Positions 34,448-41,810 of a stretch of 64,000 bases of DNA are shown here, in pieces (position 1 is the first letter of the stretch; each line of letters begins with the position of its first letter). Source of the stretch: JAWLDA01 sp041686855 (GTDB lineage Bacteria > Bacillota > Limnochordia > DTU080 > RSA5); assembly GCA_041686855.1 (NCBI GenBank), contig JAWLDA010000002.1, positions 124,001 to 188,000 of the forward strand, written 5' to 3'. The notes beneath the pieces were generated by a model, which did no database searches, had not been told where the DNA came from, and saw nothing but the letters and a program-made list of their open reading frames with translations. The translations under genes and the position numbers were made by a program.

Positions 34448-34592
34448 TCTCCTTGTGCCACTCCTCTGGAAAAGTTGCTGCGCTTCAACGGCCCACATGC
34501 GACCCCGCAAGTGTTTCGCTCGTCTCCACCGGTCCCCGCGACCAATCGACGCTGCGATCGTATGGTTATGATGCTTTAGCCTGAGCGCTGGC

Positions 34593-34658
34593 GCGGCCCC
34601 GCTGGTGAGCGTCACACGTCGAAAATCCACACGGCGTGCAACCAGGAGACGGGGCCGC
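34593..34658 (-). other. Long GC-rich hairpin in gltX leader
   Basis: GCGGCCCCG (34593-34601) pairs with CGGGGCCGC (34650-34658), extended inward by CTGGT/ACCAG and a CACG/CGTG tip. It lies about 145 bases upstream of the gltX start. It has no T-run and no T-box sequence, so it is neither a clear terminator nor a T-box. Confidence 0.5.
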
Positions 34659-34683
34659 TCCGTGGCTTCAAAAGTTTAAGGCG

Positions 34684-34917
34684 TCACATCACAATCGAAT
34701 AATAAGCGTCGACTTCATCCTCGGGAGCCGATTCAAGATGGGTGCGCAATGCGCCAATCACCGACTCGTCCACGGTCTCGATCCCGCTGTCCAAGGCTCG
34801 GCGGCACACCGCCAAACTCGCATACGAGTTGGGATGCTCCGAAATAAAGTCTACGATGCTCTCCACGGACTGAGCGCGATCCCGAGCGGGACGTTGTGTC
34901 GGATCTACAAAATCCAT
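34684..34917 (-). CDS. Small acidic hypothetical protein
   Basis: 77 residues, predicted largely helical and acidic (ESIVDFISEHPNSYASLA, ESAPEDEVDAYYSIVM). No family recognised. GAGGAGGTG lies seven bases before the ATG at 34917, strong support that it is translated. Upstream of that site is a perfect nine-base-pair hairpin (34935-34959). It lies between the solute-binding-protein gene and gltX on the same strand. Confidence 0.6.
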   Translation of the reverse strand: MDFVDPTQRPARDRAQSVESIVDFISEHPNSYASLAVCRRALDSGIETVDESVIGALRTHLESAPEDEVDAYYSIVM

Positions 34918-34934
34918 CGATGGGCACCTCCTCA

Positions 34935-34959
34935 CTAAGGTTGGGCCACGCAACCTTAG
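34935..34959 (-). other. Perfect hairpin just before a strong ribosome binding site
   Basis: CTAAGGTTG and CAACCTTAG, nine perfect pairs with a seven-base loop, end two bases before the GAGGAGGTG of the small gene at 34917. It could terminate the upstream transcript weakly or protect the 5' end of a processed message. Confidence 0.45.
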
Positions 34960-35001
34960 CGGTGTGCCAAAACCAATAAGCCTATGCGACGGTCCGCCTC
35001 T

Positions 35002-36480
35002 TCAGCGTCGCTTTACGCTCTCAAATCTAAATAAATTTCCGGGTCCAGGACGCCAATCGAGATCAGCGGATGCGCCGTACACCGTGTATTGTACATATCC
35101 AAAGAGGAAAGGCGCTTCTTGACGCAAGTGGCGTTGGACGATGCGGTAATGCTCGAGCCTCTCTTGGGGGGTGTACGTCGACTCCGCCAGCGCCAGAAGA
35201 TTGTCGAGTGCATCGCTCGAATAACCACTGTAATTCTTCTCACCTTCACTGTGGAGCTTCTCCCACACTACGCCCTTAGGATCAAAGCCGGCTCCGTCCC
35301 AGTCGTTCAACCAAGCGTGCCGACGCCCCAACTCAATCTCTCGGTAGAGGGCGGACCAACGTTCCCACTCCCGCACGACGACTCGTATCCCGACGTCGGC
35401 CAACATCTCCCGATACACCTCTGCGACTCGGCGGCGGGAAGGTGTCACGTCGAGTTCAATCTCAAATCCGTTCGGATACCCTGCTTCTGCAAGCAATGCC
35501 CGTGCCCTGAGGGGGTCGTAGCTAAACGGAACGACACTAGGTTCATACCCTAGGTGCGCAGGTGAGAGGATGGTAGCGATGGGAATCGCTTGGTCCTGCA
35601 TCACCCGGCGAATCATTTCGCTCACGTCCACCGCGAGGTTAAGCGCTCGCCGGACACGCACATCGTTAAAGGGAGGGCGCTTCACGTTGAGCTCCATGAA
35701 GTGCACCCGTGTCTCGGGCGTCACGACGGGAACCACCCCTTGAGAGAGCCGGAGTCGCCAGTAGCCGTTCGGAGGCAGCGCAAATGCGATGTCGACCTCG
35801 CCCGCCAACAATCGCCGCAGTCGCTCGTCGGCGGATGGGACTACTTCAAACCAAATCCGATCGAATCCCCCTGGAGGTGTCTCATTCACTCGTCTGAGCA
35901 CGACCCGGTTGCCGTGATCGCGGCGCTCGAGCACATACGCGCCCGTCGGCTGCAACGAGCCGGTGCGGCTGACGCTCCCCGCCGGTTCTCCTACCAGGGC
36001 GCTTGGCAATCCCGCCCACGGCCGAGACAGGTGGAGTAGCACTTTGCTGCCCATCGCCGTGGCATTTGCAACGTGATCAAGCCGCTGATGGGCCGGTGCG
36101 GGGAAGCCTTCGATCCCGCCCGAGGTGACTCGAGCAAAGTGGCGCGCCAATCGCTGGGCCTCGGCCGAGTCGGTCACTTCCAACTCCCACGTCAGCTCGT
36201 CGAGGGCCCGGAAGGAGCGCACAACCCCTGGGCTGTACGATGCCGTTTGGGCGTCATACTCCAACATGGGACGGTAGAGAAGGCTTTGCACGGCCTCAGT
36301 CACCGTATGCCGAGAGATGCGGGCCGGATCGAGCGAGATCACATCCGCGGGAATGGCAATCTTTAACGTGGATCGACGCTCATCGTAGTTGGACTCCTGC
36401 GCTGCGAGGGTTCCCGAAAGGCAAAACAGGGAAAGTAGGAGTGAGAGACTCGCTATCACGCTCCGCCGCCACAGCTCCAC
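35002..36480 (-). CDS. Family-5 substrate-binding protein (oligopeptide-type)
   Basis: 492 residues. A signal peptide spans about 1-27 (RRSVIASLSLLLSLFCLSGTLAAQE) without a proper lipobox. The mature part follows the SBP_bac_5 pattern: ISLDPARISRHTVTEAVQSLLYRP near 45, then the hallmark late blocks VRRALNLAVDVSEMIRR, YDPLRARALLAEAGYPNGFEIEL and YSSDALDNLLALAESTYTPQERLEHY. These proteins capture oligopeptides, nickel or other ligands for Dpp/Opp-type importers. No permease or ATPase genes are adjacent, so it either serves a transporter encoded elsewhere or is an orphan. Confidence 0.88.
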   Translation of the reverse strand: MELWRRSVIASLSLLLSLFCLSGTLAAQESNYDERRSTLKIAIPADVISLDPARISRHTVTEAVQSLLYRPMLEYDAQTASYSPGVVRSFRALDELTWELEVTDSAEAQRLARHFARVTSGGIEGFPAPAHQRLDHVANATAMGSKVLLHLSRPWAGLPSALVGEPAGSVSRTGSLQPTGAYVLERRDHGNRVVLRRVNETPPGGFDRIWFEVVPSADERLRRLLAGEVDIAFALPPNGYWRLRLSQGVVPVVTPETRVHFMELNVKRPPFNDVRVRRALNLAVDVSEMIRRVMQDQAIPIATILSPAHLGYEPSVVPFSYDPLRARALLAEAGYPNGFEIELDVTPSRRRVAEVYREMLADVGIRVVVREWERWSALYREIELGRRHAWLNDWDGAGFDPKGVVWEKLHSEGEKNYSGYSSDALDNLLALAESTYTPQERLEHYRIVQRHLRQEAPFLFGYVQYTVYGASADLDWRPGPGNLFRFESVKRR

Positions 36481-36511
36481 GGTTGCATCTCCCCCCTACC
36501 CCGGCACGTTC

Positions 36512-36558
36512 ACCGGTCCGAATCTCTGCGAAATGCTCTCGCCCTGATTCGGACCGGT
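36512..36558. terminator. 13-bp perfect inverted repeat after suf operon
   Basis: ACCGGTCCGAATC (36512-36524) and GATTCGGACCGGT (36546-36558) are exact complements around a 21-base loop, located between the sufU stop and the solute-binding-protein start, both on the minus strand. No T-run follows on the minus strand, so termination is inferred from position and stem strength. Confidence 0.5.
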
Positions 36559-36590
36559 CTACTTTTCGGCTAACTACGACATTCCGTGAG

Positions 36591-37040
36591 TTATTCGATG
36601 TCGCCGCTCACGCGGCCTTCTCCCTGTTCGAGCCCTTGGCGTAGAGCCTCCCACGAGAGGACCGCACACTTGATGCGGACTGGAAATTTGGCGACCCCCT
36701 GAAGCGCTTCGAGATCGCCCAGATCGGCTTCATCCGCCGTAATTTCGCTTCGCATCATCCCCTTGAAGCGGTTGATGAGGTCGACCGCTTCAGCAGCGGA
36801 TTTCCCCATAACCGCCTCGGTCATCATCGACGCGGATGACTGGCTGATCGAACACCCTCGTCCGTCGAAGCGCACGTCTTTGACGACGTCTCCCTCGAGG
36901 GCCAGGTAGAGCGTGATCTCGTCACCGCACAGGGGATTGTTTAACTCGACGACAATACCCGCGTCCTCAAGTTGGCCTCGATTCCGCGGCGAGCGGTAGT
37001 GGTCGAGGATCACTTCACGATAAAGATCTTCAAGGGACAT
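36591..37040 (-). CDS. sufU: Fe-S cluster assembly protein SufU
   Basis: 149 residues. SufU is a zinc protein that accepts sulfur from the cysteine desulfurase SufS in Bacillota. The three conserved cysteines occur in NPLCGDE, GRGCSISQ and IKCAVLSWEAL, with the Asp in CGDE as fourth ligand. Length and the SASMMTEAVMGKSAAEA segment fit SufU rather than a full NifU. The ATG at 37040 overlaps the end of sufS by eleven bases, so the two are coupled. The order sufC-sufD-sufS-sufU is that of Bacillus, but sufB does not follow. Confidence 0.94.
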   Translation of the reverse strand: MSLEDLYREVILDHYRSPRNRGQLEDAGIVVELNNPLCGDEITLYLALEGDVVKDVRFDGRGCSISQSSASMMTEAVMGKSAAEAVDLINRFKGMMRSEITADEADLGDLEALQGVAKFPVRIKCAVLSWEALRQGLEQGEGRVSGDIE

Positions 37041-38253
37041 TCGCAAAGAACTCCTTCGTTTTCACCAACGCGCGCGCCAACACGTCGATCTCCTCTTTAG
37101 TATTGTAGAGGTAGAAGCTGGCGCGGGCCGTCGCCGGCACGTCGAGACGGCGCATCAATGGCTGCGCGCAGTGGTGCCCGGCACGGATCGCCACCCCCTC
37201 TTGATCGAGGACAGTCGACAAATCGTGAGGGTGAACCTCCGCAAAATTGAACGCAATGAGTCCGGCGCGCTCCTCTTTGGGCCCGTAAATCACCATGCCG
37301 TCAAGATCGCTCAGCACTTCGTACGCATACGTCACCAATTCCTGCTCGTAGGCGTGAACTGCTTCCATGCCAATATGCTCAAGATAGTCGATGGCCGCGC
37401 CAAACCCGATCGCTCCGGCTATGTTGGGCGTTCCCGCCTCAAACTTCCAGGGAATCTCGTGCCACTCTGCCTTCTCATACGACACGGTGCTGATCATTTC
37501 CCCGCCAAACAAGAAGGGATCCATCGCGTTAAGGATCTCCTCTTTACCGTAAAGGACACCAATCCCCGTTGGACCACACATCTTGTGTGCAGAGAACGCA
37601 AAGAAGTCGCAGTCGATCTCGGAGACGTCCACCGGCATGTGCGGGGCACTTTGCGCGCCGTCCACCAAGACAATACTTCCCCGCTGGTGCGCCGCTTGAG
37701 TGATCTCACGCACCGGATTGATTGTCCCGAGCACGTTGGAAGCCTGCGTCAGGGCGACGATCTTGGTGCGCTCCGTTAGCACTTCGTCTAGTGTAGAGCG
37801 GTCGATCTCACCGTCAGACGTCATGTCGAAGTACCTCAAGGTGGCGCCTTGCGCCCGTGCAAGCTCCTGCCAGGGAATCAGGTTACTGTGGTGCTCCATC
37901 GGCGTGATGAGAATCTCATCCCCAGGACCGACATTCGCCCGCCCCCAAGCGTACGCCACCAAGTTAATGGCCTCGCTGGTGTTTTTTACCCAGACGATAT
38001 TACGCTCACTCGGCGCGTGGATAAAGCGGGCCACCTTGACCCGCGCCTCTTCGTACGCGGAGGTGGCACGCTCTCCGAGCGCGTGAATCGCCCGGTGGAC
38101 ATTTGCGTTGTACGACTCATAGTACTCCTGAATCGCTCGAATGACGGATACAGGTTTGTGTGACGTCGCCGCATTGTCGAGGTAGACCAGCGGCTTGCCG
38201 TTGACGTGTTGGTGCAGAATAGGAAAATCCTGACGCACCTCAGCCACGTTCAT
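37030..38253 (-). CDS. sufS: Cysteine desulfurase SufS
   Basis: 407 residues, group II NifS-like. It releases sulfur from cysteine as enzyme persulfide and passes it to SufU. The PLP lysine lies in FFAFSAHKMCGPTGIGVLYG and the active cysteine in AIRAGHHCAQPLMRRL. VWVKNTSEAINLVAYAWG is also typical. Its start overlaps the sufD stop by four bases (ATGA-type coupling). Confidence 0.96.
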   Translation of the reverse strand: MNVAEVRQDFPILHQHVNGKPLVYLDNAATSHKPVSVIRAIQEYYESYNANVHRAIHALGERATSAYEEARVKVARFIHAPSERNIVWVKNTSEAINLVAYAWGRANVGPGDEILITPMEHHSNLIPWQELARAQGATLRYFDMTSDGEIDRSTLDEVLTERTKIVALTQASNVLGTINPVREITQAAHQRGSIVLVDGAQSAPHMPVDVSEIDCDFFAFSAHKMCGPTGIGVLYGKEEILNAMDPFLFGGEMISTVSYEKAEWHEIPWKFEAGTPNIAGAIGFGAAIDYLEHIGMEAVHAYEQELVTYAYEVLSDLDGMVIYGPKEERAGLIAFNFAEVHPHDLSTVLDQEGVAIRAGHHCAQPLMRRLDVPATARASFYLYNTKEEIDVLARALVKTKEFFANVP

Positions 38254-39557
38254 GCGCTCATCTTCCTATCGATAAGGAGGCGAATCTCGTCTCGTACTCC
38301 TTCGACGGGAATCCTCTGCAGTACTGGGTCGAAGAACCCGTCGACGATCAGGCGAATCGCGTCCGTTTTGGTAAGCCCGCGTGACATCAAGTAAAAGAGG
38401 TACACCTTGTCGATTTGACCGACCGTCGCGGCGTGACCAGCTTGGACTTCGGATTCGTCAATCTCGAGTCCGGGAATCGCATCAGAGCGGGCATCCTTAC
38501 TCAGGAGCATCGTGTTTTCACGTTGAAAGCCCGACGTGAAGCGAGCGCCGCCCTCGATGTCAGTCAAGCCCCGATAGACGACGCGTGCCCGGTCATCCAG
38601 GACACCCTTTGTCAACATGTCGCTCGACGTGTGATCCCCAACGTGCAGCATCGTGATACCGACGTCCAGGTGTTGGCTCTCGGTCCCAAAAAAGACCGAA
38701 AGGTTGGTCGACTCAGACCCTGTCCCCTCCAGGACGCTGCGGGCGTGAGAGCGTGAGAGGCGGCTGCCAAAGTCACCACCCATCCACTCGACGTTTGCGT
38801 CGCGGCTGACAAAGGCTCTGCGCGTCGTAAAGTTGACTGTCTTCTCCCCCCAGTCCTGGACAAAGCCAAACCGGATACGGGCTCCGTCCTTGGGGCACAA
38901 CTCCACCACTTCACCCACGATGCGCTCCACGCCGCCATCGATCGAGTTGACACTTTCGACGATCGTCACCTCTGCGCCTTGGTCCGCCACGATGAGCAGA
39001 TGCGGAAAGAGCGCCAGCCCCGGTCTCTCGGAGAAGTGGCGGAGCTCGATCGGAAGGTCGACGACCGTGTTCTTGGGTACATAAACGAAGAAGCCAGATG
39101 CGGTGGCCGCGTAGTGTAATGCGGTCGGCTTGTCCTCGTCAAACGGGACGGCGCTCATGAAGTTTGCCTTGATGAGCTCCTCGTGCTCCCTTAGCGCCGT
39201 CTTGAAGTCGCAGACGATAACGCCCTGCTCTCGCAGGCGATTGGGGATCCTCGCCCACGTCCTTGTGGAGTCGACCTGAATGAGAAGGGCGCTCTCGTCA
39301 GAGCGCTGCCCGACGACGGCGCGGAGCGCCTCCGGCATCGAGTCCAAGGAGAGTTCGCCCTCTTCGGCGCCCTGGATCACCAAGTCGTCAAAAGTGACTC
39401 CGGTTAAATCGGTCCGATCCCACCGGGGCATCGGCAAATCCTGATACGCCCGCCAAGCCGCCAGGCGCTTTTCACGCATCCATGCCGGCTCGTCCAAACG
39501 GCGCGAGATTTCAGCAATTCCTTGTTCGTTAAGACTGATCCCTGTCGATACACTCAT
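38250..39557 (-). CDS. sufD: Fe-S cluster assembly protein SufD
   Basis: 435 residues. SufD pairs with SufB on a SufC ATPase dimer to form the scaffold complex. The C-terminal beta-helix core ends in the family signature: VYRGLTDIEGGARFTSGFQREN, IDESEVQAGHAATVGQID with the conserved histidine, and FYLMSRGLTKTDAIRLIVDGF. It lacks the SufB-type cysteine context, so I call SufD, not SufB. It lies 55 bases after sufC. Confidence 0.92.
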   Translation of the reverse strand: MSVSTGISLNEQGIAEISRRLDEPAWMREKRLAAWRAYQDLPMPRWDRTDLTGVTFDDLVIQGAEEGELSLDSMPEALRAVVGQRSDESALLIQVDSTRTWARIPNRLREQGVIVCDFKTALREHEELIKANFMSAVPFDEDKPTALHYAATASGFFVYVPKNTVVDLPIELRHFSERPGLALFPHLLIVADQGAEVTIVESVNSIDGGVERIVGEVVELCPKDGARIRFGFVQDWGEKTVNFTTRRAFVSRDANVEWMGGDFGSRLSRSHARSVLEGTGSESTNLSVFFGTESQHLDVGITMLHVGDHTSSDMLTKGVLDDRARVVYRGLTDIEGGARFTSGFQRENTMLLSKDARSDAIPGLEIDESEVQAGHAATVGQIDKVYLFYLMSRGLTKTDAIRLIVDGFFDPVLQRIPVEGVRDEIRLLIDRKMSA

Positions 39558-39612
39558 GACCTTCTGTCGTCCCCCTTGCCCTGAAATCTAATCCATCGAC
39601 ATCGCGGGCGAC

Positions 39613-40374
39613 TTACGCCGTTCCCACCTGTTCGCGAATCCAGTCGTAACCCTTCTCTTCCAGGGTCTCGGCGAGCTCTTTCCCGCCCGACTGCACGATG
39701 CGACCGTCGAGCATGATATGGACGACATCAGGTTCCAAGTAACGTAGGATGCGTTGGTAGTGCGTGATGCACAATACACCCATCTCCGGACCACGCAGCG
39801 CATTTACCCCTTCGGAGACGATCTTGAGCGCGTCGATGTCGAGACCGGAGTCGGTCTCGTCAAGGATGGCGATGGAGGGACGCAACAACGCCATCTGCAG
39901 GATCTCGCTTCGCTTCTTCTCGCCTCCGGAGAAACCTTCGTTGAGGTAGCGACTGGCGAAGTTAGGATCCATCTCGAGCTTCTCCATTTGTGCACGGAGA
40001 AGCTTGCCGAACTCCATCAAGGAGATCTCGTCGCCCTTCTCTCGACGGGAGTTGATGGCCGTGCGCAAGAAGTTGGCCATGCTCACACCCGAGATTTCAC
40101 TGGGATATTGAAACGCCAAGAAGAGACCGGCGCGTGCCCGCTCGTCAACTTCGAGCTCAAAGAGGTCCTCTCCGTTGAGCGTAGCTCGTCCACCTGTCAC
40201 TTCGTAGCGGGGGTGACCGGCCAGTGCGTACGAGAGCGTACTCTTGCCCGATCCGTTCGGACCCATCAAGGCGTGCACCTCTCCGCCCTTCACCTCGAGC
40301 GAAAGGCCCTTGAGGATCTCTGTGCCTTCAACTTCAACATGAAGGTCTTCGACCTTCAGATAAACGTCAGACAT
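39613..40374 (-). CDS. sufC: Fe-S cluster assembly ATPase SufC
   Basis: 253 residues, a soluble ABC ATPase. Walker A is GPNGSGKSTL near residue 40, the signature FSGGEKKRSEILQ near 150 and Walker B IAILDETDSGLDIDAL, with the EXDSGLD form typical of SufC; VCITHYQRIL is the H-loop. It opens the suf operon. GCGAGGT lies about seven bases before the ATG. The 216 bases between it and the divergent PRC-barrel gene must hold both promoters; none is clear enough to mark. Confidence 0.96.
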   Translation of the reverse strand: MSDVYLKVEDLHVEVEGTEILKGLSLEVKGGEVHALMGPNGSGKSTLSYALAGHPRYEVTGGRATLNGEDLFELEVDERARAGLFLAFQYPSEISGVSMANFLRTAINSRREKGDEISLMEFGKLLRAQMEKLEMDPNFASRYLNEGFSGGEKKRSEILQMALLRPSIAILDETDSGLDIDALKIVSEGVNALRGPEMGVLCITHYQRILRYLEPDVVHIMLDGRIVQSGGKELAETLEEKGYDWIREQVGTA

Positions 40375-40590
40375 CTATCGTACCTCGCTTTGATAGTGTT
40401 CTTTGTCGTATCCTAAGCCCGTCTTTGAGTGTATCACACTTGTGCTTGTGGGCAAAGATTCCCATGGAAAACTCCGCGGATCGTATGTTCGCCCTCCACG
40501 CCAGTCCTACATCGCCCTCATGAAGCATATCATTTATTAACCCAACCCTTGGCATGCGCAGCATTTGTTCAATATTAAGGAGATGATCCC

Positions 40591-41235
40591 ATGCGTTCGA
40601 AGAGGCTGCCCGGCTTGCCGGTGATCTGTATCACGACGGGTGATCAACTCGGTCGGGTGAAGCGAGCGATTATAGACCCGCAAGCGAAGCGAGTCGCAGG
40701 CTTGGCGGTGGCAGGCTCAACGTTTGGCGGACGCAGAGTCCTTCCGATAAATGCCGTCCACGCATTGGGAAGCCACGCCGTCACCGTCGCGCAGGCCGAG
40801 GATTTGCGCCATCCCAAGGATGAAGGCGCTGCCGAGCTCGTGGCTCGCGACCGCGTCAAGGTGGTTGGCGCCCCCGTGATCACAGCTCGCGGCGTCTTAG
40901 TCGGGACCGTTGTAGATTATGAGATCGGGGAACGCGGAAGTATCGATCAACTTTACGTCTCGCAGAATCTGTGGAAGGCGATCGCCGGTGGCGATCTCAG
41001 CGTGCCTGGCGAGATGTTGATCGCTTTAGGGAGAGACGCGGCGATCGTGGCCGACGAACTCCTCGAACACGTTAAACCGGCCCGGGAGAGTAAACCCAGG
41101 AGGACGAAAGCCGAGGCGAGCCCCCCCTCGGCAGACGAGTCACACTTGGAGGACGCGAACAAGGACGGACGCGCAAACGTGTCCGCCGCTGCCGAGAGGG
41201 TGCGAGGCTTTGTGCGGCAGACGTTGACGCGGTAA
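40591..41235 (+). CDS. PRC-barrel domain protein
   Basis: 214 residues. Two PRC-barrel units can be seen, about 8-70 (LPVICITTGDQLGRVKRAIIDPQ) and 90-155 (VIGAPVITARGVLVGTVVDYEI-like). The C-terminal 55 residues are charged and disordered. PRC barrels occur in photosynthetic reaction centres, RimM and many small Bacillota proteins such as YlmC-type sporulation-linked ones; the role here is unknown. AAGGAG lies eight bases before the ATG. It converges with engB, leaving five bases between stops. Confidence 0.75.
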   Translation: MRSKRLPGLPVICITTGDQLGRVKRAIIDPQAKRVAGLAVAGSTFGGRRVLPINAVHALGSHAVTVAQAEDLRHPKDEGAAELVARDRVKVVGAPVITARGVLVGTVVDYEIGERGSIDQLYVSQNLWKAIAGGDLSVPGEMLIALGRDAAIVADELLEHVKPARESKPRRTKAEASPPSADESHLEDANKDGRANVSAAAERVRGFVRQTLTR

Positions 41236-41240
41236 GTGAA

Positions 41241-41810
41241 TTACGCCAGCGAGCGTATCGTCTGGATCAACGGGTCACGCCCTTCGCCACTGGTAGCCGA
41301 GAACGGCAATGGTTCGACGCCGAGCGCCTCACGCATCTCCCTCAGGCGTTTGGCGCGCTCACTCTTCTTGACCTTATCCCACTTCGTAGCGACTGCGAGC
41401 AGCTCGGGGCCATTGCCCCGAGCCCATTCCCACAGCGTCAAATCATCCGACGTTGGCCCATGGCGGGCGTCGACCAGAGCGATGAGGAGTCGCAACTGGT
41501 CGCGCCCGCGCAGGTACCCTTCGATCATTGGTCCCCACGACTCCCTCAGCTTTCGGGGAACCTTTGCGTATCCGTATCCCGGCAGGTCGACCAGACAAAG
41601 GCGCTCATCGAGGGCATAGAAATTGATCGTCTGCGTCCTGCCGGGTTGCTTACTCACGTAGGCCAAGCGCTTCAGTGGCACAATCGCGTTCACCAGCGAA
41701 GACTTCCCGACGTTCGATCGACCCGCGAGCGCGATTTCAACCCGATCGTGACTGGGATACTCCTCCGGCTTCACCGCGCTCACCAAGAAACGCGCTGCGT
41801 GAAAGCTCAT
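41241..41810 (-). CDS. engB: Ribosome biogenesis GTPase YsxC/EngB
   Basis: About 189 residues. It assists late assembly of the large ribosomal subunit. G1 is ALAGRSNVGKSSLVN, G3 DLPGYGYAKVP and G4 ATKWDKV; the N-terminal FLVSAVKPEEYP is typical. The ATG at 41810 lies inside the lon coding region, so the two genes overlap by 74 bases in different frames. The order lon-engB is conserved in Bacillus. Confidence 0.93.
   Translation of the reverse strand: MSFHAARFLVSAVKPEEYPSHDRVEIALAGRSNVGKSSLVNAIVPLKRLAYVSKQPGRTQTINFYALDERLCLVDLPGYGYAKVPRKLRESWGPMIEGYLRGRDQLRLLIALVDARHGPTSDDLTLWEWARGNGPELLAVATKWDKVKKSERAKRLREMREALGVEPLPFSATSGEGRDPLIQTIRSLA

Noticed and set aside
34448..34630. Longer N-terminus of gltX
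   Set aside because: It crosses a strong hairpin and precedes the universal MxxVRVRFAPSPTG start.
34561..34680. T-box upstream of gltX
   Set aside because: No T-box core sequence and no alternative terminator fold.
38250..39557. Reading this suf gene as sufB
   Set aside because: The C-terminal core and histidine motif match SufD, and the SufB cysteine context is missing.
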